From positions 1 through 37,240 of the IMG/VR virus record IMGVR_UViG_3300034418_003573: a stretch of DNA of 37,240 nt; one strand, 5' to 3'. Position numbers and translations under genes: made by a program. Positions 12,362-18,623 of this stretch are shown piece by piece. The number at the start of each line of letters is the position of its first letter. Position 1 is the first letter of the stretch. The notes under the pieces were generated by a model. It was not told where the DNA came from and ran no database searches. It saw only the letters and a program-made list of their open reading frames with translations. Source of the DNA: a virus.

Positions 12362-13290
12362 GCGCTCCAGAATGGGCAGCCAGGCACCACTACTGGCACC
12401 ACTCCAACCCGCGCAGCAAGCCATTGGCCAAGACGCTTTTTGACAAGGCGCATGTACGGCCTTTGGTACGCAAGGCATGGGATACATACCGGAGTGACTG
12501 GGCGACCGACCATGACCGCGAGGATGCGTTACAGACCATCTTGCGTCTAGATCAGTCGATGAATAAATCAAGCAGCGCAAAAATGTTTGCAGGAATCGTA
12601 GTCCAGGATGCGTGTGACAAGATACTGCTGCAGAATAAGGACCCAGGTTTTGTCTTTGACCTGGCGCTGCAGAAGTACATGGAGTACGAACCCAGGGATT
12701 GGGACAACGGCGTTGATGCGGAAGACTGGAGTAACTGCCAGGGCAAGCTGGTCGATGTCATACGCTGCAGCGTTGAAGGTTTGCGTGAAGCGATGAGTCA
12801 GGCCGACAGTGTGTTTGGTGAGACCGATCTCAAAGGATGCTTGCCTGGCAACCAGGTTGAACACTTCAACAAGCCTGACTATGTAGGCTGCGGAGATCTC
12901 AAGACCAAGTGGCCGAAGCGCAACACCAGGACAAAGAAAGGATTCTCTGAGGCGTCGCTGCCGAAAGATCTATCAGGCATGTTCGATATGAACAACGTGT
13001 ACCAGGTTGCTGGCGGCTGGTGGATCAACGGTAAGAAACCTGTCTGGCTGCTTTACTCGAACGGGAACGACTACACAATCCTGAGCGAGAAAAACTGCGA
13101 GCAGCTGCAGCCTGAGTACCTGGAGCAAATCGTTGCTGAGACCTCACGCATGCATAAGCTGACTGAGAAGATGCTCAAGGCTTCGGAAACTAAAGAGGAG
13201 CTGCTTGAATGGGTAGTGCCTAACTTTGACGACCTGGCCTGGAAGGAGCCGCCTGGCTACCTTGAAGAAGCACGAAGGATTTTCAGGTGA
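12358..13290 (+). CDS. RecB/Cas4-like PD-(D/E)XK exonuclease
   Basis: The 310-residue protein shows the order of motifs of the RecB/Cas4-type nuclease family. A helix with MFAGIVVQDACDKIL (76-90) stands where these enzymes have G-x-x-x-H-x-x-x-E. E168 lies in QVEHF. The D-x-K core is Y-V-G-C-G-D180-L-K182-T-K, followed after about 30 residues by N-N-V-Y-Q-V (213-218), equivalent to the Q-x-x-x-Y helix. The N-terminus is rich in His, Trp and Arg (WAARHHYWHH). Such enzymes resect DNA ends and here are coupled to an ERF annealing protein, giving an exonuclease-annealase recombination pair. It overlaps both flanking HTH genes by 4 bases. Confidence 0.7.
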   Translation: MSAPEWAARHHYWHHSNPRSKPLAKTLFDKAHVRPLVRKAWDTYRSDWATDHDREDALQTILRLDQSMNKSSSAKMFAGIVVQDACDKILLQNKDPGFVFDLALQKYMEYEPRDWDNGVDAEDWSNCQGKLVDVIRCSVEGLREAMSQADSVFGETDLKGCLPGNQVEHFNKPDYVGCGDLKTKWPKRNTRTKKGFSEASLPKDLSGMFDMNNVYQVAGGWWINGKKPVWLLYSNGNDYTILSEKNCEQLQPEYLEQIVAETSRMHKLTEKMLKASETKEELLEWVVPNFDDLAWKEPPGYLEEARRIFR

Positions 13291-13514
13291 TAGTCAACTT
13301 TGGTGAGAAAAATAAAACTTGGCAAGATCAGCACACTCCAGAGCAATGGGAAAAGATTTATGCCAGGAGAAAAGAAATAGTGCGGCGGAAAGACGCTGGC
13401 GAAACAGCTACATCGATTGCCAAAAGTTTAGGTATATCGAGGGAGCGCGTTCACCAAATCTATTGGAAACAAAAGAGGGGAATTTATGATGCAAACATCA
13501 GAAAACTTGACTGA
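13287..13514 (+). CDS. Sigma-region-4.2-like HTH protein
   Basis: The 75-residue protein starts at a GTG overlapping the nuclease stop (GTGA). Its centre, ATSIAKSLGISRERVHQIYW (about 42-61), closely follows the region 4.2 recognition helix of sigma-70 factors (T-x-x-E-I-x-x-x-x-G-V-T-R-E-R-I-R-Q-I), preceded by a basic helix with WEKIYARRKEIVRRKDAGE. It likely binds promoter DNA or core polymerase-associated DNA. It could adjust host or phage transcription, or act as a small autoregulator. The end overlaps the ERF start by 29 bases. Confidence 0.65.
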   Translation: MIVNFGEKNKTWQDQHTPEQWEKIYARRKEIVRRKDAGETATSIAKSLGISRERVHQIYWKQKRGIYDANIRKLD

Positions 13515-14229
13515 GCTTGGAGCTGCATTGAGCGCGTTCCAGGGCGAAGTCAACAACGTGGCTAAGGATAAAGATGGCCACAACTACAAGTACGCAGATC
13601 TTGCTGCAATCTTGCATGAGGTGAGACCGCTGCTTAAAAAGCATGGCTTGTCTGTCATCCAGATGCCTGGTCATTCAAGCACTGGCGTAACTGTATCGAC
13701 CATGCTGCTGCACTCATCAGGACAATGGGTGATGTCAGAGACGCAGCTGCCGATGGAGACTGCAGCCAGGATGTCAGCAGCGCAGCAAGCTGGTAGCGTG
13801 ATTACCTACGCTCGACGCTATGCTCTCGCTGCAGCCTTGGGTATTGCCCAGGAAGATGACGATGCTGCGAAGCCTGAGAGCGGCTGGGAAACTGCGAACA
13901 AAGTCGTAAAGGCTGCGCAAACAGCAAAGCCAAAACATGACTGGCCTGGTTTCTGTAAGGCAGGAAAAGATAAGATCAAAGTGTTCAGCACTGAAGGTCA
14001 GCTGCGCGCCTGGGCAGAAGAGAACGACGATCAGCTGCAGACCCTGGCGGTCCAGGACAATGCGCTGTACCAGGATCTACTGTCAGCGTGGAAGGAGCGC
14101 AAGACTTTCCTGGAGAACCATCCGCAACCAGCGGTTACAACAGGCAGCGAGCCTGATCCAAACCCAGCAGATGTACTTGCAGATCTCAAAAAGAAAGCAG
14201 GTATATCAGACGAAGAGATTCCATTCTAA
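13486..14229 (+). CDS. erf: ERF-family single-strand annealing protein with SSB-like tip
   Basis: The 247-residue protein has the ERF-superfamily core. LGAALSAFQGEVNNVAKD (near 10-27) is followed by Y-K-Y-A-D-L-A-A-I-L-x-x-V-R-P-L-L-K-K-H-G-L (35-56), a middle strand pair, and S-V-I-T-Y-A-R-R-Y-A-L-A-A-A-L-G-I (102-118). These are the usual conserved blocks. ERF proteins anneal complementary single strands for recombination and genome circularisation. The C-terminal extension ends in DEEIPF, almost the acidic tip of bacterial SSB (DDDIPF), which binds many repair proteins. The start follows GAGGGGAATTT. It sits directly after the nuclease and HTH genes. Confidence 0.85.
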   Translation: MMQTSENLTELGAALSAFQGEVNNVAKDKDGHNYKYADLAAILHEVRPLLKKHGLSVIQMPGHSSTGVTVSTMLLHSSGQWVMSETQLPMETAARMSAAQQAGSVITYARRYALAAALGIAQEDDDAAKPESGWETANKVVKAAQTAKPKHDWPGFCKAGKDKIKVFSTEGQLRAWAEENDDQLQTLAVQDNALYQDLLSAWKERKTFLENHPQPAVTTGSEPDPNPADVLADLKKKAGISDEEIPF

Positions 14230-14240
14230 GGAGAACCACA

Positions 14241-14570
14241 ATGGCAAAACCACAACTCGGTAACGCAACAGTTACATTCAAAGAAACGATCCTCCCAGCC
14301 AAAGAGTACAGGCTGAGCGGATTCCTCCAGTTCAACAACGGTTGGGACGACCAGGCTAACCGCCCGGTGCCAATGACTGCCGACCAGGAAGCAGTCGTTG
14401 CTAACATCCACAAGCAGATGCTTGCTGCTGGCATCGAGCTGCAGGTTACGATCCAGGAAAAAGCTGGGGATGACTATCGGAACTGGAAGATTGTCGGACG
14501 GCCAAAGCTGCATGTGAATCAACCAGAGCAGCAAGCTGCACCTGCTGCGAGATCAGGAGATTTCTCGTGA
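14241..14570 (+). CDS. Small ssDNA-binding-like candidate
   Basis: The 109-residue protein follows the ERF gene behind AAGGAGAACCACA. It has several beta-strand-like segments (GNATVTFKETILPAKEYRLSGF, then GIELQVTIQEK and NWKIVGRPKLHV), a middle helix and a Gln/Ala/Pro-rich disordered C-terminus ending in GDFS. The shape and place resemble single-strand-binding OB-fold proteins, which usually accompany phage recombinases. No residues prove the fold, so this is an inference from layout. Confidence 0.5.
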   Translation: MAKPQLGNATVTFKETILPAKEYRLSGFLQFNNGWDDQANRPVPMTADQEAVVANIHKQMLAAGIELQVTIQEKAGDDYRNWKIVGRPKLHVNQPEQQAAPAARSGDFS

Positions 14571-14716
14571 GCGCTGGGTCAATGGCTGACACGATCAGGC
14601 AATGGTGTAAATCTTTGAAGAGTGAAAACGAATTGAACAAGAGATACACCAGGTCGAAAAGTAAATTTAGTCGTAGCCCTAGATTTAGGGTTGGGGGTAA
14701 AATGAAATCCGAGTAG
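14567..14716 (+). CDS. Tiny basic protein at the end of the recombination operon
   Basis: A GTG at 14567, overlapping the previous TGA as GTGA, is placed 7 bases after AGGAG and opens a 49-residue frame. The product is very basic in its second half (KRYTRSKSKFSRSPRFRVGG), suggesting nucleic-acid binding or an arginine-rich tail. No family is recognised. It is the last gene before the terminator. Confidence 0.5.
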   Translation: MSAGSMADTIRQWCKSLKSENELNKRYTRSKSKFSRSPRFRVGGKMKSE

Positions 14717-14750
14717 CTCATCGCTATTCATCCTTCACCCCGAAGGACCT

Positions 14751-14784
14751 GGGCAGCTGTGTTCCCTCGCGGCTGCCCTTTTTT
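14751..14784 (+). terminator. Rho-independent terminator of the rightward genes
   Basis: GGGCAGC (14751-14757) pairs with GCTGCCC (14772-14778) across a 14-base loop, followed by six T (14779-14784). A second small hairpin, TCCTTC/GAAGGA (14731-14747), lies just upstream. It closes the operon that ends at 14716. The T-run overlaps the stop codon of the convergent leftward gene, so there is no comparable terminator for the minus strand. Confidence 0.88.
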
Positions 14785-15079
14785 ATGCCTTCGATTTGTT
14801 TCGATTAGAGATTGCTGCTGCCTTCTTCTTGGCGTCAGCTTTGCTGCTTGCTCCCCAGGCACGAAGCGATAGCAGCAGCCTGGTTGGTTCGCCTTTGCTA
14901 TCGCGTTCCGGTCCAGGCATGCCGCCCATCCTAGCCAGGAAGCTAGCGCGTCGAGGATTGTCGCCAGACTTTACTGGGGCCTTCAAAGTTCCGCCCTTAT
15001 AAGACGCCCGGCCCTTGGCATTGAGTCCGCCCTTGGGATTCTTGCCTTCCTTGCGCTGCCAAGCTGGAGACTTAGCCAT
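14783..15079 (-). CDS. Small basic phage protein (DUF6321-like)
   Basis: From the ATG at 15079 the 98-residue product begins AKSPAWQRKEGKNPKGGLNA, then KGRASYKGG. This is a pattern I remember from the phage domain DUF6321, in which a S-P-A-W-x-R-x-E-G-x-N-P-x-G-G-L-N box is conserved. The rest is basic and rich in Arg, Lys and Ala (SFLARMGGMPGP, LLLSLRAWGASSKADAKKKA). The family has no known function. It is the last gene of the leftward late unit. It overlaps the next upstream gene by 8 bases, and its stop lies in the T-run of the opposing terminator. Confidence 0.75.
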   Translation of the reverse strand: MAKSPAWQRKEGKNPKGGLNAKGRASYKGGTLKAPVKSGDNPRRASFLARMGGMPGPERDSKGEPTRLLLSLRAWGASSKADAKKKAAAISNRNKSKA

Positions 15080-15212
15080 CTTTCTTGGCCTTAAATCCAC
15101 CAGCTTTGCGCTTCATCAACGAATAAGTCTTGTCACTGATCGTTGACTTGCTCTTTGGCCTGGATGTCCCAGCCTTTTTCCTGGCGTTGATGTTGTCGTA
15201 CAGTCCACGCAT
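15072..15212 (-). CDS. Tiny basic phage protein
   Basis: The 46-residue frame reads MRGLYDNINARKKAG, then TSRPKSKSTISDKTYS, then LMKRKAGGFKAKKDG. The opening G-L-Y-x-N-I-x-A-R/K-x-K is familiar from many short proteins near phage lysis and packaging genes. Their function is unknown. Its ATG overlaps the previous stop as TAATG, and its end overlaps the DUF6321-like gene. The block of three tiny basic genes is tightly coupled. Confidence 0.7.
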   Translation of the reverse strand: MRGLYDNINARKKAGTSRPKSKSTISDKTYSLMKRKAGGFKAKKDG

Positions 15213-15334
15213 TACTTCTTCCCCTGCTTCTCCACTTTCTGCAAGGTCCCATAGACATACGCTTTTTTGCGCTCGCCTTTGAGACCCATCTTCGATGCTC
15301 GACGCATTAAACTTTCATGCAGCTGCTTCGGCAT
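15212..15334 (-). CDS. Tiny basic phage protein, 40 residues
   Basis: The frame starts at an ATG one base after the lysozyme stop codon. It encodes MPKQLHESLMRRASKMG followed by LKGERKKAYVYGTLQK and a Lys-rich end. Phages often carry such short proteins, in which an A-x-K-x-G-L-x-G-E-x-x-x-A-Y-V-Y-G-T-L box is conserved. The sequence suggests a helix-rich nucleic-acid-binding mini-domain. The function is unknown. Confidence 0.65.
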   Translation of the reverse strand: MPKQLHESLMRRASKMGLKGERKKAYVYGTLQKVEKQGKK

Positions 15335-15335
15335 A

Positions 15336-15758
15336 TCAGATCTCCAGGCTATCCTCAACCATTGCTGTAGCCAGGCGTGTAGCTCGCTGCCCTACCTGGT
15401 CTGCCCACCTAGAATCTAACATTTGCGCTGCGCACTCTTCCCAATTCTGTTCTTCAGCAGCTGCGATCATGTTCTTGAAATTTAGGAATCGACTGATGCC
15501 CAGGTTAAAAACCATATCAACAAAGATGCGCTGCCTAACTTCGCTCATGTCTCTCCACCACGGGAGGTTGTTGTCCAGTTCCTTCGTCACTCGCAGGATG
15601 TCGTTGTCCAGGAGGTACCTGGCTTCGTCTTCGGTGATGCCTAACTCTTCTACGTTGCGCCCGACCCCGAGCGTTATGAATCCTGCACTGCATTGGTAAC
15701 TCTTTAGCTCCAGTCCTTCGTGTAGTATCAGCTGATCTTTCAGTTTATCTACGTCCAT
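15336..15758 (-). CDS. Endolysin, T4-type lysozyme (GH24 muramidase)
   Basis: The protein cuts the glycan strand of peptidoglycan to release phage. Counting from the ATG at 15758, the catalytic Glu is E14 in LHEG. Nine residues later the usual Asp is replaced by Cys (C23), and T29 follows in G-F-I-T-L-G-V-G. This is the E-8-C-5-T variant known in part of the GH24 family. A second helix has F-V-D-M-V-F-N-L-G and a later W-A-D-Q-V-G-Q-R-A (the C-terminal lobe). At 140 residues it is compact and has no signal peptide, so it depends on the holin next to it. The start choice follows GAGG 9 bases upstream; an ATG at 15764 and a GTG at 15773 are alternatives. Confidence 0.88.
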   Translation of the reverse strand: MDVDKLKDQLILHEGLELKSYQCSAGFITLGVGRNVEELGITEDEARYLLDNDILRVTKELDNNLPWWRDMSEVRQRIFVDMVFNLGISRFLNFKNMIAAAEEQNWEECAAQMLDSRWADQVGQRATRLATAMVEDSLEI

Positions 15759-15773
15759 ATCCATATACCTCAC

Positions 15774-16169
15774 TTACTTCGTTAACCCCTTTGCTTTCTC
15801 AAAAGATCGCATACCACCAAGCCCCAGCATACCGAGAAGTACAGTCATCAGCGAGTCCATATCGAACGCAGGTAACTCAGGTATTTCTGCACCAAACCAA
15901 GCAACTCCAAATACAATGAATGGAGCAAGCACAAAGTGATATGCCAGCGCGATTCCGCAGACCCATCCGATGAATGGTCTCCATCCTGCGACGAAGATTG
16001 ATCGATGCTGGGCTTCTGCCTTGTTGACTTCAACTTGAGCCATAGCTGCTTCATGTGCAGCCTTCTCAGCCATCGTTGCAATCTCGTGAGCCATTGCATT
16101 TTTGGCATCCTTATCTTCGACGAACTTATCAAGCAGTCCGGTTACTGGTCCTATCAATGCTTGTATCAT
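15774..16169 (-). CDS. Holin, 3TM family
   Basis: The 131-residue protein has the arrangement of the holin-3TM family. An N-terminal amphipathic segment I-Q-A-L-I-G-P-V-T-G-L-L-D-K is followed by a charged helix. Then comes W-R-P-F-I-G-W-V-C-G-I-A-L-A-Y, a strongly conserved motif in this family, which starts the first membrane segment; further hydrophobic segments run up to L-L-G-M-L-G-L-G-G. It likely forms the inner-membrane lesion that lets the lysozyme through. The start at 16169 follows GGGAGAAGACCA and drops nine residues of a longer frame. It sits directly upstream of the lysozyme gene. Confidence 0.85.
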   Translation of the reverse strand: MIQALIGPVTGLLDKFVEDKDAKNAMAHEIATMAEKAAHEAAMAQVEVNKAEAQHRSIFVAGWRPFIGWVCGIALAYHFVLAPFIVFGVAWFGAEIPELPAFDMDSLMTVLLGMLGLGGMRSFEKAKGLTK

Positions 16170-16290
16170 TGGTCTTCTCCCTTGTCTTCCGACCACATTT
16201 GTCGCACTTGACGACAGGCCGAAATAATAACTTTGATCCGCATCCTGTGTGGTACATCCCCTCTTTAAAGACGTACTCGCAGACTTTCAT
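16129..16290 (-). CDS. Small zinc-ribbon-like protein
   Basis: The 53-residue frame begins MKVCEYVFKEGMYHTGCGSK and then has V-K-C-D-K-C-G-R. Cysteines at 4, 17, 29 and 32 make a C...C...C-x-x-C arrangement that would hold one zinc. The ATG overlaps the stop of the preceding 25-residue gene as TGATG, and its 3' end overlaps the holin start by 41 bases. Small zinc-binding proteins in this spot are seen in other phages. No role can be assigned. Confidence 0.5.
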   Translation of the reverse strand: MKVCEYVFKEGMYHTGCGSKLLFRPVVKCDKCGRKTREKTNDTSIDRTSNRTA

Positions 16291-16367
16291 CAGTCATCCT
16301 TTGGCGGAATATTCATAATTCCCCAAATAGCCAAGACCGCTAAAATCAGTGCGGCTACGAATTCCAT
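16290..16367 (-). CDS. Very short single-span membrane peptide
   Basis: The 25-codon frame encodes MEFVAALILAVLAIWGIMNI and then PPKDD, a single hydrophobic helix with an acidic tail. TAATG links it to the EF-hand gene and TGATG to the zinc-ribbon gene. This overlap chain is the main evidence that it is real. It could tune holin function or form its own membrane oligomer. Confidence 0.45.
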   Translation of the reverse strand: MEFVAALILAVLAIWGIMNIPPKDD

Positions 16368-16684
16368 TAGCTAGCCTTCTTCGATGCGATTGCTGTACTG
16401 CCAAAGAAAGCGGATACAAGGACAGCGATTGAGGCGAAATAAGTGGGAGCTATGTCAGCGATCAATCCCGCCGCTGTAGCAAGTCCAAATAGATCACATA
16501 GAAAAATACCAAAGGGATACAGCAGTAGGCCAAATAGCGCGAACCACGCCATCTTCCTGATCGAATCACGCTGCGCATCCTCATCTTCCATCTTACGGCG
16601 GCGATCCTCCAGTTCAATAACAGCAAGCTCATCCGGATCGAGAACGCCATTCCCGTTCTTGTCATACTTTTCTAGCTCCGTCAT
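16367..16684 (-). CDS. EF-hand membrane protein
   Basis: The 105-residue protein starts with a perfect calcium-binding EF-hand loop, D8-K-N-G-N-G-V-L-D16-P-D-E19, where Asp, Asn, Asn, Asp and Glu take the ligand positions. A charged helix (residues 24-43) leads into two membrane segments (about 45-66 and 72-97, LFGLLLYPFGIFLCDLFG and FASIAVLVSAFFG). The topology suggests a cytoplasmic or periplasmic Ca2+ sensor domain on a small pore-like membrane part. It lies next to the holin and lysozyme and may be an accessory holin. It starts inside the preceding gene by 4 bases. Confidence 0.75.
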   Translation of the reverse strand: MTELEKYDKNGNGVLDPDELAVIELEDRRRKMEDEDAQRDSIRKMAWFALFGLLLYPFGIFLCDLFGLATAAGLIADIAPTYFASIAVLVSAFFGSTAIASKKAS

Positions 16685-17397
16685 ACATAGTCCTCCAATA
16701 GTACAGCGCCCATGTATATGGACAATTCGTTTTCACCGCTGCTGCTCTTCGCTTCAATCAAGAAGTCTGTCTTTTCACGCACAATGAATGGCACTCGCAG
16801 ATTAAAGTATACGTCCTGTTGGAAAGTAGATTGCCAGAACCTGTTCTCTACGCCAGTGCTGCTGATGATTGATCCTCGCGCAGTCATATACTTGTTTGGG
16901 TTGACCGTCCCAGAGTTGAATGTGACTTGGTGTATATATAGGGATCGCCCGGCAGGGACCGTGTAGAAAGTTGTTTGGTGAGTCCCTAGGTCAGGACCGA
17001 TATAAGCGTATACGGTCCCAGAGTTGCTGATGGATATTGCGCCAACGTTGACTCCTGCTAATGTCCTGGCTGCGTTGATTCGGTAAAACTGATTTGTTGT
17101 CGTCACCGGAGTTGTGCCGCTGAGCTGCACAATATCGTAGATTTCCTCGTAATCCTCATCCAGGCCAGAGATCAGGATTGTTTGAGTATCGTCGGCAGAC
17201 GTAGAGACGCAGCTCATGGTCAGCGCCTGGCTAGGGTAAACGTACTGACCACCGCCGTTGTTCCAGATTGTTTCGTATGTTGTGCTGACAGCAGGATTGA
17301 ATCCAAAGAAGTGCAGCAGTTGCGCAGATGAATCGCGCTGCTGTCCAATCTCAAGCATGGCGTCAGGGCTGTTGATCTCTCGCCTAAAGTAAGCCAT
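16681..17397 (-). CDS. Putative virion or tail-fibre-associated beta-rich protein
   Basis: The 238-residue protein is rich in Thr, Ser, Gly, Tyr and short hydrophobic strands. The second half (TTFYTVPAGRSLYIHQVTFN, then KTDFLIEAKSSSGENELSIY) looks like a jelly-roll beta sandwich. There is no signal peptide or membrane helix. This sort of protein is common between fibre genes and lysis genes in marine podoviruses and is usually annotated as hypothetical structural. The start follows GGTAACTG. Confidence 0.6.
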   Translation of the reverse strand: MAYFRREINSPDAMLEIGQQRDSSAQLLHFFGFNPAVSTTYETIWNNGGGQYVYPSQALTMSCVSTSADDTQTILISGLDEDYEEIYDIVQLSGTTPVTTTNQFYRINAARTLAGVNVGAISISNSGTVYAYIGPDLGTHQTTFYTVPAGRSLYIHQVTFNSGTVNPNKYMTARGSIISSTGVENRFWQSTFQQDVYFNLRVPFIVREKTDFLIEAKSSSGENELSIYMGAVLLEDYV

Positions 17398-17400
17398 CAG

Positions 17401-17859
17401 TTACCTGCCCCGTAAAGATATAAGCCAAAGTAAAAGGGCCACGGCCCCGCCCACCACACCGAGAACAGCAATGCCGACAGCAGTATAAAGAAATCCATTC
17501 TGTATGGCCTTTTTCTTAGCCAGTTTGCGAGCCTGTTCACGCTCAATCTCTTTCTTCTTTAGAGCCTTGCGATTTTCCATGAACTTCTGATAGTCATCCC
17601 AAAGTCCTGCGCGACCCTGGTAGATAAACATCTGTTTGATCTCAGCTTCTTTGTTGCGGATATCTTCTAGCGCAAAGAAGGCATCCATATCACCATCCTT
17701 TGCTTTCTTCTCAATCTGCTCTTTTGAATCCGCTAGCTTGGTTAGCTCACCACCCATCTGACCAACAGACTGGATGTTGCCACACATCTCTTTGATCGCG
17801 CCTATGGCTTCATTGGCTGCCTTGATTGCGCTAATTGCCAGGCCGATCTCCGCTAACAT
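17401..17859 (-). CDS. C-terminally membrane-anchored coiled-coil protein
   Basis: The 152 residues are helical: an Ala/Ile-rich N-terminus (GLAISAIKAANEAIGAIKEM), a middle with many Lys/Glu pairs, a strongly charged coiled coil (RKALKKKEIEREQARKLAKK, about 97-116) and then one membrane span (FLYTAVGIAVLGVVGGAVAL). This layout could be a spanin-like or virion-associated membrane protein; I cannot decide. It lies between the EF-hand/beta-rich genes and the XhlA-like gene, a cluster enriched in membrane proteins. Confidence 0.6.
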   Translation of the reverse strand: MLAEIGLAISAIKAANEAIGAIKEMCGNIQSVGQMGGELTKLADSKEQIEKKAKDGDMDAFFALEDIRNKEAEIKQMFIYQGRAGLWDDYQKFMENRKALKKKEIEREQARKLAKKKAIQNGFLYTAVGIAVLGVVGGAVALLLWLISLRGR

Positions 17860-18054
17860 CTAGGTCACCTTCATCAGAATCGCAACAAGCATGGCTATGA
17901 TGCTCCCTGCTGCAGCAATCATCACGCCTTCGATGCGCTTAATGCGGAGGATGGTTTCCTTCCAGCGCTCACCGCACACAGCTTCGTGCGCCTCCAGGCG
18001 TACCTCAATACTATCGATGCGCTTATGCGCTGAAGACACTGTGCGCTTGTCCAT
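17860..18054 (-). CDS. XhlA-like coiled-coil membrane protein
   Basis: The 64-residue protein has a coiled-coil head (AHKRIDSIEVRLEAHEAVCG, then ERWKETILRIKRIEG) and one C-terminal membrane span (VMIAAAGSIIAMLVAILM). This matches the small hemolysin XhlA-type topology seen beside phage holins, where a cytoplasmic coil with R-I-x-x-I-E repeats precedes one membrane anchor. It might support lysis or oligomerise with neighbours. The start is supported by GAGGTTTAACA. Confidence 0.6.
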   Translation of the reverse strand: MDKRTVSSAHKRIDSIEVRLEAHEAVCGERWKETILRIKRIEGVMIAAAGSIIAMLVAILMKVT

Positions 18055-18056
18055 TG

Positions 18057-18608
18057 TTAAACCTCATCAGGCCAGTCATTGATTGGTGCGTTTCCGGTAG
18101 GATTACCGTCGGCATCTACTGGCGCATTATACAACGCCATGAACGCTGCGTGGTCAGCCGCGCCTGTGATCGCAGTTTCGATGGTATTCGATGCTGTACG
18201 CACTGCCGCACGATAGGTTGTGATATCAGCAGGGACAGTGTATCCAGATACCTCCGCCGCCTTGATAACCATCCAATCAGTCGGAGCAAGCAAGCCGCTA
18301 GCAGTCACTTTTGTCTGTGCGATAGCATTGCTCTTGAGTCCTTTAGTGACAACCTGAACACCGTCTTCATCCAGTACAGGATTGCCGTCCTCGTCTACTG
18401 CGTTGACATCATCCAGTGCCTTTGGAACTCCTGCACTCCAGTAGAAGCGATTGTCGAACGGTACAGGCTGTAAGTCCTGATTCCACACCAGACCTTTAGC
18501 GGCCTTCTCCTCGTCTGTCCAACGATTCCACTGTGCAGGGTGCTGTACACCTTCAGCGTCAGTCCACGCCCTGCCTTGTTTGATGACTCTTCCTAAGTAA
18601 GTCCACAT
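18057..18608 (-). CDS. Fibre-adjacent protein with DUF4376-like C-terminal domain
   Basis: The 183-residue product starts WTYLGRVIKQGRAWTDAEGV, followed by HPAQWNRW, with a Trp/Asp-rich first half. The second half has an A-D-I-T-T-Y-R-A-A-V-R-T-A-S-N-T-I-E segment resembling the DUF4376 type helix often found in fibre-associated proteins. An acidic D-x-D-G-N-P repeat (about 72-82 and 170-175) links both. It probably helps assembly or decoration of the distal fibre made by the genes upstream. The call is from memory. Confidence 0.55.
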   Translation of the reverse strand: MWTYLGRVIKQGRAWTDAEGVQHPAQWNRWTDEEKAAKGLVWNQDLQPVPFDNRFYWSAGVPKALDDVNAVDEDGNPVLDEDGVQVVTKGLKSNAIAQTKVTASGLLAPTDWMVIKAAEVSGYTVPADITTYRAAVRTASNTIETAITGAADHAAFMALYNAPVDADGNPTGNAPINDWPDEV

Positions 18609-18623
18609 TGTTTCTATCTCCTA

